A stretch of DNA of 64,000 nucleotides from NCBI GenBank assembly GCA_012845835.1, contig JABAKD010000025.1:957001-1021000 (forward strand), in the 5' to 3' direction. The notes below the pieces were generated by a model. The model did not search any database and was not told the DNA's origin. It was given only the letters and a program-made list of their open reading frames with translations. The translations under genes and the position numbers were made by a program. Positions within the stretch are counted from its first letter, which is position 1. Each line of letters opens with the position of its first letter. This DNA comes from Undaria pinnatifida (taxonomy: Eukaryota > Sar > Phaeophyceae > Laminariales > Alariaceae). Positions 34,501 to 43,157 of this stretch are shown here, piece after piece.

Positions 34501-35892
34501 TTCGATATTAGTTCCGTTCGTTCACCTAACATGTTCCGATCTTGGTCCGCTTTTGTATAAGGTATACCCAATTGGTATTCCGGTTCTCTACTTCTTGGTT
34601 CTCTGGAAAAAACGGGAGTTGCTCAACCCTCGAATATACTCCAGGGGCACGTCCGAGAGCGATGACGACAGTGAAAACTCCACGGGGGCTGGGTTTGATA
34701 CCCCTTCTGCTATCTTGCTGACTGCATCAAATGGCCAGACCAAGGCGTACTGGTCCCCCCAGGAGTTGAAAGAGTTGGACGATAGAGTCAAGGCGCGGAC
34801 GGGGCATCCAGAGCTTGTCCCTTTCATATTTCTGTGGAGAGATTTTGGTGAGGATTGGAATGGTACCGAGGTCAGCATGTGTCTGCTCTGCTTTGTTTGC
34901 GCTAGGTCGGTGTGTAAGTTGACGTTTTTCAAAATGATTGGAAAAAATATATGGTGTGCTTCGGTTTGGTTTTGACGTCTAGGCACTCAAACCCTGGACT
35001 GAAAACGCCCCTATAGCCATTGCTGGTGCAGCCTCTCTTGTCGAGTACCCAGAGACCTCGCCTGGGTGTACGTCTAGACCTGTCACATTCAATACTGTCG
35101 TTTGTTTCGTACTCAGGTCCAAACATGTACTACTACGAGGTGGTGGAATGCGGCCGGAGGATACTGTTGACAGAAGTTCTCATTTTTATCGCGCCGCAGA
35201 GCGCGAAACAAGCGGCCATGGCGTGCATCTTCTCCTTTATCAGTCTGCTGGCGTTCGAGCTTCTTCGTCCCCATGTAGACCGGACGGACTCTTGGCTCTA
35301 CCGCCTGGTAAGTCTTGGACATGTTTGCGCTCAAGTTCTAAACACCTCGATAGAGCGCGGGGTGGAAGTGCTTTCGTCTCCCGCGATACCTGTCTTTTTA
35401 AAGATGTTTAATTAGCTCTGTTTCTCGCAGATAGATACTGACGATTACCTGGTATGTTGCTTGACGATACTCTGCATGACATTGGGCCGCGCATAACGTA
35501 TGGCTTCTCAATGAGTCGTGCGGTCGTGTTCATTCTATATAACTCAACAGAAACCCTGCAGATGTACACTCCGCAGTGGCTAATGCATTGGGCACCACCG
35601 ACTTAACACGGAAGATCAGCATTACTTAATTTTCTAAATTATTACGCGTCTCCTGCGCTCGCGGCCTGGATTGCTTTGTTCTCGTCGACAGGGCTGCGTG
35701 ATGATTTTCATGAGCTATTTCTTGGCCCTGCTGATCAAGATGGACGCCGCGGGAGAGGAAAACAGAGCCGCGCTCGGAGGCTTCCTGGTCGCCGTCAACA
35801 TTTTCCTACTTTTTGCAGTCCTCTGCACCACGTGGTTTGCCATGCGGCGTTGGAGGGACGACTTCCACGACGAAGGCGATATCACTATCTAA
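15484..35892 (+). CDS. Gene A: Pmp-type beta-helix repeat, multi-pass membrane protein
   Basis: I reconstruct ten exons: 15484-16542, 29038-29200, 29745-29899, 30682-30839, 31149-32455, 32737-33728, 34201-34353, 34562-34847, 35117-35307, 35692-35892. The sum is 4665 nt, 1554 residues plus stop, with every junction in phase. The protein has a signal peptide (about 19-40), GGA[IV]...FxxN beta-helix repeats as in chlamydial Pmp proteins (to about 650), an EGF-like stretch (about 710-740), a Cys-rich GYWR...GPYCAVC module (about 870-965) and about ten transmembrane helices (from about 970). The C-terminal tail is short. This suggests a plasma-membrane receptor or channel with an adhesin-like ectodomain. 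Function is inferred from architecture only. All introns are GT-AG; one donor is the weak GTGCGC (33729). Extra exons inside the 12.5-kb first intron cannot be excluded. Confidence 0.85.
19431..19492. repeat. Decamer minisatellite CATACATTGT
   Basis: About six variants of CATACATTGT/CATACACTGT stand head to tail inside intron 1 of gene A. Confidence 0.75.
21000..21480. repeat. Dispersed repeat R1, copy 1
   Basis: About 480 bp that recur in the same orientation at 57565-58055. Shared anchors are CACACGCGCATA, GGGCGGCAGGA.CGTAG, GTGCTCTGTGCA, ATGTTGCGGAAACC, TTGCCTTAT and TGCCCACCCC. The substitution level is moderate. No coding signature or clear terminal repeat, so its class is unknown. Confidence 0.75.
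21742..21809. repeat. Head-to-head tRNA-like palindrome
   Basis: Left arm 21742-21776 and right arm 21779-21809 are near-perfect reverse complements around a 2-bp centre. The right arm reads TGACTTCGTAGCTCAGTAGG, a tRNA 5' half with box A (GTAGCTCAGTAGG). The left arm is the same on the other strand. Their 3' halves are degenerate. Confidence 0.7.
22012..22086 (-). tRNA. tRNA-like sequence or tRNA pseudogene
   Basis: Read on the - strand it starts TGACGACGTAGCTCAGCGGG and ends with an intact T arm (GTGGG, loop TTCGAAT, CCCAT) and a partly pairing acceptor stem (5 of 7). The D and anticodon stems do not fold well, so the anticodon cannot be named. A second, inverted copy begins at 22089 on the + strand, TGACTTCGTAGCTCAGTTGG, again with a 2-bp gap. 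Probably a tRNA-derived repeat rather than a working gene. Confidence 0.4.
22660..23090. repeat. Dispersed repeat R2, copy 1
   Basis: Matches 23660-23990 in direct orientation: CAACCCCCTGTTGCT, GCCGATCGAACCGC, GAGAGAGGTGCCCACTGC, and a tail with AA(T/C)GCTGTTGCC. Diverged, with several indels. No protein signal. Confidence 0.7.
23660..23990. repeat. Dispersed repeat R2, copy 2
   Basis: Second, shorter copy of the repeat at 22660-23090, same orientation, 1 kb downstream. The shortening lies in the middle part of the unit. Confidence 0.7.
25573..25816. repeat. Dispersed repeat R3, copy 1
   Basis: Shares CCTGCAGGTCGA.CAAGTAA, ATGATGACAA, GACGGGAGGCGC and GGCCGTACCA with 26545-26790 in the same orientation. 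The flanks do not match. The sequence just upstream (25020-25560) has a reverse-strand open frame (25133-25399) without recognisable domain. Confidence 0.65.
26545..26790. repeat. Dispersed repeat R3, copy 2
   Basis: Direct repeat of 25573-25816 at a distance of 972 bp, with scattered substitutions and small gaps. Confidence 0.65.
29038..30839 (+). CDS. Gene A exons 2-4: beta-helix repeat exons
   Basis: Three short exons continue the helix: 29038-29200 (163 nt, FGWDSTGSIHFNEV... ending GGCI), 29745-29899 (155 nt, SITGGEYTCE... LFQGNVAGSKGGA) and 30682-30839 (158 nt, IEGGVFSQNEAQSSGG... GTFANNTAK). Phases are 0-1, 1-0 and 0-2. Gene B has counterparts of 163, 155 and 155 nt. Each exon encodes roughly two helix rungs and has one or two GG[AVC]/FxxN motifs. 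The acceptor of the third (ACAAAG at 30676-30681) has a poor pyrimidine tract and is the least certain edge, but it is the only one that keeps phase and matches gene B. Confidence 0.8.
29397..29717 (-). other. Antisense open frame in intron 2 of gene A
   Basis: 106 codons, basic at the N-terminus (MEVRRRPHAKHL), no stop, lying wholly in the intron between exons 2 and 3. No domain is recognised. It may be chance, a repeat remnant or a nested gene; the matching intron in gene B has nothing similar. Confidence 0.2.
31149..32455 (+). CDS. Gene A exon 5: last helix repeats, EGF-like and Cys-rich module
   Basis: 1307 nt, opening with FGGFIFAEEEASIV and further helix rungs (AGGIFAQES, SPQAAAIYLT). 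A Cys-rich EGF-like stretch (DCDNSNACGAGACVN... CECVEGGYC) follows, then a beta-sandwich-like segment (SPDTVSYELEVSS... LPPYGAVTVHVSG). The exon ends in a second Cys module with GYWRSSNQSLVVHEC and CEDGYKGP. It ends after the first base of the Tyr codon, and the next exon supplies YCAVCAEGYG. An open frame continues 65 bases past the GTGAGT donor at 32456, but phase and gene B both support splicing there. Gene B's counterpart is 1286 nt. Confidence 0.9.
32737..33728 (+). CDS. Gene A exon 6: Cys module end, TM1-TM4 and cytoplasmic loop
   Basis: 992 nt. CAVCAEGYGRSLGNTCHYC completes the extracellular Cys module. The first transmembrane helix (ARLLILACTVFAVLTLLLL, about residues 970-1000) is followed by a long polar, Ser/Thr-rich loop of about 150 residues, then LPLNKLKIVVGVWQILAVF (TM2), a third hydrophobic stretch around FLSWINVFNFDLGYIL, and TM4 around LLATTLGPIVLASGLVW. 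The KLKI...WQIL pattern recurs in gene B and, from memory of heterokont genomes, in many Pmp-like membrane proteins. The donor is GTGCGC. Confidence 0.88.
34201..35892 (+). CDS. Gene A exons 7-10: C-terminal membrane domain
   Basis: Exons 34201-34353 (153 nt), 34562-34847 (286 nt), 35117-35307 (191 nt) and 35692-35892 (201 nt with TAA). They encode the rest of the pore-like bundle: a helix spanning the exon 6/7 junction, YLRADYSLSC, LHMFFNVYAGLMILV, YPIGIPVLYFLVLW, a cytoplasmic Ser-rich loop, MYYYEVVECGRRILLTEVLI, further helices (MACIFSFISLLAFELL; CVMIFMSYFLALLIK; FLVAVNIFLLFAVLC), and a 15-residue charged tail. The EVVECGRR motif is the most conserved stretch between A and B. Confidence 0.88.
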
Positions 35893-36249
35893 ATTTATCT
35901 ATTTGCGCGGCCAAGCACGTTTTTGTCGACTCCGTCCGGCGTAAGGGTAAACCTTATGGCGAATTAAGGTTGGTGCGCTCTTCTGTTGGACCAGATTCCC
36001 TGAAGTTCAGTCCCATCATACTCTTGGAGTAGTGAAAGCTTGTCTCTTCGACCTAAACGGGGTACCATGAGAGGTTTCGCTACGCGTGCGTTCTCTTACC
36101 AGGTGAACAGGTTAGTGAGTGTACACATTAACCGTGCGCAAGTGGGCACCTGGACACGATCAATCATGGCCATCCTACAACTCGTTCTAGATTCCATCGG
36201 TCCCGAGACGGCAGTTTTCGGGTTCGCGTTTCGTTCAAAACGGGCCCGG

Positions 36250-36485
36250 GTTACGATTGAGGTGTACCATTTTTTTTGGCTATTTTGTTTAGTGAATGAC
36301 GGGGCAAAGTGGTCTGAACTATTAATGTCTTATTTATTTTGCATGATTGCCGTCGTGTATTTAGGTGGTGGCATGTTTTATCCGGTAGTGCAGTACTACG
36401 TTTCTCCGAAACTAGGTTTTGGGAGAGGTCTTACCGGTATGAATTGAGGAACCCAAGAAAAAAGGGGTGCATCTCTACCTCTACC
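36250..36485. repeat. Decayed third copy of the ACGCGTGCTACGAT TIR family
   Basis: Begins ACGATTGAGGTGTACCA, contains TTTTATCCGGTAG and GGGAGAGGTCTT, and ends GGGGTGCATCTCTACCTC. These match the subterminal and internal parts of the elements at 42700-42948 and 53201-53929, but the outer ten or so bases of both TIRs are gone. Confidence 0.6.
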
Positions 36486-36579
36486 GAAGATATTACATTG
36501 CAGAGTCGGTGGTGCATTTCTGTACTAGGTTCACGGTAAGTTATATATTATAAAAAATGAAAATACACTCCATCTGTGA

Positions 36580-36860
36580 GATCGAAGATTTCGTCGAAAT
36601 TCATCTTTGCAAGCTGTGTGTGATGCTCCGATCGCGCGTATCACGAGTTGTGTGTCCTCATTAAGGATATAGGTCGGCGACTCCCCTTACAACTACAGTG
36701 TAGCTATCAGGGCCAACAAGGTGATTTTATTCAGTCTGTGCGCGGAAACTATAAAAATCGTTTCGGAGGGAGACAAAATCTGACAGCTGTGAAGGGAAAT
36801 GTATCATTTTATCAAGTGAATCTTGTAAGGCGAACAACCGGTGAGGGGGGGCGGCGGAGT
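36580..36860. repeat. Dispersed repeat R4, copy 1
   Basis: Direct counterpart of 50920-51215. Shared words include TCATCTTTGCA, GCTCCGATCGCGCGTA in one copy and ACTCCGATCGCGCGTA in the other, GGATATAGGTCGGCGACTCC, and TATCAAGTG. Both copies are followed by G-rich sequence with long G runs. Confidence 0.8.
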
Positions 36861-39326
36861 TTTGAAGGACGTGGGGGCCTGGTTTTGATCAAAAGCGAGC
36901 GGGGTTGGAGGGGGGGGGGGGGGGCGGACGGGCGGGCAATTTGTGCATGTAAGCTATAAATCCTCTCATGGGGATGAATCTGACGGTTTTGGAAAAAAAA
37001 AAAGGTTATATATATGGAAAGCAATGCTCGCACAGGGCGATATTTCGTCTTGTTTCTTGGTATCGGATGAAAAGGTCCCGTTGTGCGTGGGGAGGCCCCG
37101 AGATCAGGCAAGGCAATGCCGACTGAACCAAGACCGGTATGGCGAGAACGACCCTTGCGTGTTGCACGACAAGGAAAGGGTCTAGGTAAGCACCTTATAG
37201 ATCGAGGTTGGACGCGATAATTTGCTGCTGACAACGTCCACCACAATGGCAAGGGGGTTAGACCGCGAGCCGAAGCAGTTCTAACGATCGTGAAATCTCG
37301 TGGATGCCGCGAGATGTGAACTACACGTGAAGCGAGGTATCCCTGGAAGCAGGAGGAAACAGAATGGAGGCCGCGTTTGCAACAGCACAGACAGTATTTC
37401 GGGGAAAATTGTTGAGGACAGACCCTGCGGTATCGTTCGGTTTTGACGGTAAAGTGAAGCTGAACCGGCGTTGCTTCTACGGCCCGACTAAACTAGACCA
37501 TGGTGAATCTGGTCGTCTCTTTCAGAGTTTCGCGGTTGTTTTATTTGCCTCTTATGTTTTGTATCCGTGTTTTACGTAGTCGTCTCTCGTGCACCAAACC
37601 TGCCGCCCTCGAGCATGTACGAGCATCACGATTGTTGTTTTATGCGCTCTCGCTTGTTCCCCGTTATGTACGTATCGTTGTTACCTACGTGTGTATGGGG
37701 TTTTGCTGTATTTGTTCTTCTTTAGATCCTCCTTTGGTCTCGTTTTGATTTGTTTATTAGTGTACCGTACGTTGACATTACTTTTGTGTTGTGTTCATGT
37801 ACCATAGTCTACGTCTACAGGGTTCGAACGTCTGCGGCATGAAGGATCAATGCAGTGACGACACTAACTATAGGCAGGAAATTGCGGGGCACGAAGATAT
37901 ACCGGGTATTCGCTGTAGTCAAAACACGCTTTAATGGGAAGGCAGCACATAGAGTTGAAAACTTTTTTCAACACACCTAAATTTGCTTGTGCTTCCAGCG
38001 AAGAACATATTTATTCACGGAGTATCCGGACGGACCTCACCGATCTGGGGTCGGTGTAACACACCTGAACCCGTTATTTTACATTTTTGTGGGGTGTCCG
38101 AGGGACAGGTGTACATCGTAATTTGTCGTGGTTTCCCCCACGCTGACGAGGAGGGCATTGCGCAAACAGGTAGCTTCGAGGACCTGTGGGTATATTGTTG
38201 TCCATACACTATGCTATTGATTCACGCTGCTGGCCAACGAACGAGGGGCGACTACGTTAACAACCTCGCTCTTGCCATCAGCAACTGGGCTGCTCCCGGC
38301 TTTGCGCATCAGGAGCAAACGCTGATTGCTGCCAGGGAATTCCAACCCAACCAGATGATATTGGGTGGAAGTTGGAGGAAACACTATTTGTAAACGTTCG
38401 TGAACACCTCGTGTGTTTCAGCTTCCGTCCATTGCGTCGCACATCTCAACCTCCAGTTGGCGTTGCGGGTGATCTTTTGCGTATTGATAGACCCATGATA
38501 ATGAGGCTCCCGGAGGCGAGCAGGCTGCCGCGGTGGCTTAGCGCTGTCGATTACTCCCCGCTCCGAAGCACAAAAACAAATACATCACTTGAGACCTTGT
38601 CAAAAAACCTGTATGGCACGCGGGAGCACGTAATATAGAGACTACTGTATGTAGGTTCAAGCTTCCTGCGGTGAAAACGACGGTAGTAAGAAAAGTCGTA
38701 CAAAACAAATGGATTCTATACGCGTGAAGTAGGCCCATTTCGAACATCTACGGGTCTCGCTACGATGCACATCGTGCCGTACGGGCTGTCGACCTTCTGA
38801 CATAACACTCGGACGGGCTGCACGATTAAATTGACACCGAATTGTCTCAGTGAATCAGAACATGTTGGAGGCAACAATACCATGAAACATTCAACACACT
38901 GTATAAGCACTATTATAGCGTAGTCTATGCTTACCTCTGCCTGTATAAACTCGAAGACTTTATGGAATGTAAAACGGCATGCGTGATGTGCATACCGGTG
39001 TATCTGCTTCACTATATGCACCTCACTCCAATGTTGTGATGCATATACCCTGCCATACATATATATCGCATCCCGAAACCCTCCCTGTACTAAAATCAAT
39101 CGCTACGACAATAGATCATACGCCACAATTCTAGCCAAGGAGTTTTCTAAAAGCTATATCCGCCTACATCAACTGAAACCCACAGTGGAAAAACAAACAG
39201 AGCTGGTCGCGTGTGCATGCTACTACACTGAAGCCCAATGTGCAAAACATGCGGACTACAGCACAAAATATGGAACCGAACTGCAGCAAAGAGTATCCGG
39301 GACACGCCCACATGCATGAGATCAGT

Positions 39327-39655
39327 GTGCGAGAGCATCCTCACTGAATGTTTCAAGCATGAACTACTGCAGGTAAATTAAAAAGCAACACCCTCCTGCA
39401 GCGTGGCAACGCCAATTTGGGTCCAGTCGTTGGCCACACTATGTGCCGTATACCCATGTAACTGGAACAATACAAGCACGTAGAACAGGTGCGTGCGAGA
39501 GCATCCTCACTGAATGTTTCAAGCATGAACTACTGCAGGTAAATTAAAAAGCAACACCCTCCTGCAGCGTGGCAACGCCAATTTGGGTCCAGTCGTTGGC
39601 CACACTATGTGCCGTATACCCATGTAACTGGAACAATACAAGCACGTAGAACAGG
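39327..39655. repeat. 166-bp perfect tandem duplication
   Basis: 39327-39489 is repeated at 39493-39655 with no difference that I can see, starting GTGCGAGAGCATCCTCAC and ending ACGTAGAACAGG. The identity implies a very recent event or gene conversion. An assembly artefact is also possible. Confidence 0.92.
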
Positions 39656-40213
39656 CAAGCTCACGCCCCACTGAATACCGTACCCAATCGCGGCAATAAA
39701 AGGTCCCTACGCCCTTGCGCGCTAGTGTAAAACACCTATTAAGAACAGGGCATCTACCGTTCCAAAATGCTTCCGCGGGTGACAGTCGTCGCCGCAAATT
39801 ACGGCTGTCGGGGACGTGTCCAACAGTGCAACTGCGGTGCCTACGCGTAATACGTTTGGCGTGTACTGAAAACATGTAAATGGTGCGCTTTCCACTAAAA
39901 GAGCCAAACCAACTGTTCGCGCAACAACCGACTGGGGTAGGGAAAATAACATAAACCCTGATAGCAATCCCAAAGCTTGCTCCCGGGCACACAACAAACA
40001 ACGCAGGAAAAGCAATCCTTGCGTCCTAGCGAAATAGTAGTGTCATTAGTACAACAACTTATATTATTAAATATACAGCTCCGTATTTGAAGAGCCCAGT
40101 GAAGCAGAAGCATCCCGGCCACCAAGTAACGCCTCAACCGTGGCACCCACCCATAACAAGCCAGGCACATGTTTCGAGCTGAACATTTATGACGCTGGTA
40201 TAGACGATTTACG

Positions 40214-40645
40214 TCACGCCGACCCAAGGTTTGGTGTGACATCCGCCGGAGGAACCCCAATCCGCCGGCCAACGTAACACTGGTAGTAGCTACGCACAAA
40301 TGGTCCCATTTCGTTGCTGCTAGAAGGACAAGTGTTTGTGCCTTCCGAAAGCAGAATGCCGGCCTTACGAATACTGTCTGTCGGCAAAATCGCATGTCTG
40401 TCACCTCCGTATCTGTCCAAAGCCACTATATTAGTGAATTCCGCACCCTTCGTACATAATACAAACTGAAATGTAGAATGCCATTTACTTTCGGTGACAG
40501 CAAGTGAATCCAAAACTAGAAACGCTAATTTTGCCATCCGTACGGGAACCTCGCACACAAATGGCAACATTAACACACTATTGTCACGAAAATGGCATTG
40601 CCTCAGAGCATGGTGGCAGACAAAAGTTGTGAGGGAGGCGAACAC
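40214..40645 (-). other. Unrecognised open frame overlapping the end of gene B
   Basis: 143 codons on the same strand as gene B, starting inside B's last exon in another frame and running into its 3' flank. The composition is protein-like (balanced residues, six Cys), with no domain that I know. It could be an alternative C-terminus reached by a frame change or alternative splicing, a small downstream gene, or chance. Confidence 0.2.
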
Positions 40646-43157
40646 ATATTGGGGGCGTTGCGTTTGTTTCGCAACCTCTCCACGTCGGCAATGCTAATGC
40701 CACCACCCCACGGCCAAGTTTGCCCGGCACCCCAACTGTAAGCCAAACCTGTTTGGCAAATCTCGTGGCGATCGTTCGAATCTGTTGAATTACGTAAACC
40801 TACACCTGGGTCAGCCGGCAGGTGGCGATCGTTCGAAGACGTTGAACTGTGCAACATCACGCCGTGGCCGGCGGGCAAAGCTTCAAGCCTGGCAGCGGAC
40901 GCTGTAGACGACACCACAGTGCTTTTAGTGCGGTAAAACTGGGCGCTCCTGGTGGCACGTTGCTCGACCGTTAGCATGGCCCTGGATAGGGCGAAGGAAT
41001 TGTTGTCCTCGCGAAAATCGTCGACCGACTGCTGCACCGCGAACCAGGAGGTCAAAATAACGGCGAGGACTAGCAGGACGTTGACGGCGACCAAGAGGGT
41101 TCCAAAAACCTCACGGTTTTCCTCCTCCCCGGCGTCCACTTTGATCAGGAGTGCCAGGAAATTGCTCAAGAAGATGACAACGCAGCCCTGTTGAATGATT
41201 CAAAACCGGTGTAACGGATGCGCGCAGGAGGGGGTGTTTTTCTCGTGTTGGTGTTCTCAGTATACCATGTCCTCAACATACCGGAAGAGTCCATAAAGGG
41301 TACTGTATGGTGCTTCTAGAGATGTGTATTACAGTCGTACCCGTCGGTCTCCCTTCGTCATACTGCGAACGTTGGCGAGGTTTTAATGTGAAACACGATC
41401 GAGACGACCGAATAGTTTTCGCTAAGCACTGCCGTCATGGCAGCTTCGCACACTCGTCTTCAGGATACAGTCATACCCATGCGCTGAAAAACGCATGCTA
41501 AACACAGCCCACCTACCCGGTTGCAAAAATACAATGACTGCTCACCAGTCGGTAGAGCCAAGAGTCAGATGGATCCATGTGAGGCCGCATTAGCTCAAAA
41601 CCCAGTAGACTTGCGAACGCGAAGATGCATGCCATGGCCACTTGTGTTGCGGTGTGCGGCGCGATAAAAATGAGCACCCCCGTCAAGAGCATTCTCCGAC
41701 CGCACTCGACCACCTCGTAGTAGTATAAGTCGGGACCTGGGTACAGAATAACGGCGGTCAGCACGGACGCGGCATTATAAATGATTGTAAGCATCAATGG
41801 CCGTCATGTTCAAACCGATGAAGACACTATGACCATGCTGTCAATCGCTCGACGAGCGGGTGATGTTCCTCGTCATACGATGACACACACCGCAGGTACG
41901 ACAAACTATCGTCGTGGCCGGGAGTGCGATCGAAACAGAGACATCAATCGTACCCTACTAAAAAGGTGAGAAAATCAAAACCAAAGCGGGGTACTGTGAC
42001 CACTAAACCACGTTACAAAACGACACACTCATTTTGTGTTTAACTTGCGGCTACAGTACCCTCCATTTCTTGGAAAAAACACCTGTGGGGTGCCAACGTA
42101 TGAACCTTGTCAATCATCTTCTGGACGGCATATGTCTTCACACAATAGACAGCTTCCAGACGAACAAAAGCGATACAGGAGGACACTGACTCTCGCCAAC
42201 AGGTCTTATATGGCTGAACTATCTCTTGTACCCCTCACCGAAATCCTTCCACAAAAACATCGAGGGAACCAGCTCAGGATTCTCACTACGTGCTTTCACT
42301 TTTCTCTCCAGCTCTTTCAACTTCTCAGAGGAGTAGCTGCTTTTAGTGTGACCCTTTGACGTCGGGAGAACTGCTTCGGATGAGTCATCGTTTTCGCTGG
42401 CGTAGTCGGCTGTAGGGGCGGCTTGATCGGCTCCGCCGCGCTGGGCGTTAATACGAGGGTTGAGCAGTTCTCGATTTCTCCATAAGATGGCGGCGTAGAG
42501 TACTGGGATGCCGATCGGGTACACCTGTGCAACGTTTGAGACGAATCGGAATCACCGTTTGGGACGAGCCCGAGGAAAACGTAGCGGCAAGGACAGGTCA
42601 CACGACGAATACTAAATACGAACTTGCGGTATGAGAGCTGGTTAGTGCATTTCGCATAGTCTGCACAGCATCGATTACAAGAAAGGCATCAAGCATATCA
42701 CGCGTGCTACGATAGAGGTAGCAGTTTTCGCCTGAAACGTTTTAAGAAAGAAGGGGCTCCTTAACCCAAACGTCGTCGGAAAATGGCAATTTTTGGCGTG
42801 ATTGTCGTTGTGCACCTAGGCCAATGGAACTTTTATCCGGCCGTAGCAGCTTTAAGTTTTTCTCGAAGTCATGTTTTGAGAGAGATCTGAAGCGCCCAGC
42901 TTGAGAAACGTCAGAAAAAACGTGGTGCACCTCGATCGTAGCACGCGTCTGGTATACTTGAAAGTATAGCATTATATACGCAGCCGGCCTGCCTGACTGC
43001 TCACCAAGATCATGAGCGCCGCGTAGACTTGAAATAACACATGCAGGTTCGATTTGCACGATAGACTGTAGTCTGCCCTGAGGTAGCTTTCCTCCTCCCC
43101 GATGTCATCGTCGCAGGCGAACGCTTTGAATGTCGCGGTAGATGCTGACGTAAACAC
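40603..43157 (-). CDS. Gene B C-terminal exons
   Basis: Exons 43005-43157 (153 nt), 42239-42524 (286 nt), 41546-41736 (191 nt) and 40603-41187 (585 nt). The first three equal gene A exactly in length. YLRADYSLSC, MYPIGIPVLY-like, and YYYEVVECGRRMLLTGVL motifs are kept. The last exon holds the final two helices (CVVIFLSNFLALLIK; LLVAVNVLLVLAVIL) and then a hydrophilic tail of about 130 residues absent from gene A. The tail has a duplicated motif (SSTSSNDRHLPADPGV and RNSTDSNDRH) and ends in a stop at 40603. The intron between 42525 and 43004 holds a transposon. Confidence 0.88.

Larger units (their letters stand above)
35893..40602. other. Intergenic space between convergent genes A and B
   Basis: Contains the 3' flanks of both genes, repeat copies at 36250-36485 and 36580-36860, a long G run near 36910, and a 166-bp duplication at 39327-39655. 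Unrecognised open frames lie at 37983-38393 (+, 136 codons) and 38372-38638 (+, 88 codons). The first follows a plausible acceptor (TGCTTCCAG, ends 37999) and has a protein-like composition, but I cannot assign a family. The rest shows nothing to report. Confidence 0.5.

Noticed and set aside
36040-36447. A 135-codon + frame downstream of gene A
   Set aside because: It lies across a decayed copy of the TIR repeat family and has no protein motif.
39327-39655. CRISPR-like repeat
   Set aside because: There are only two adjacent 166-bp copies without spacers, in a eukaryotic setting.
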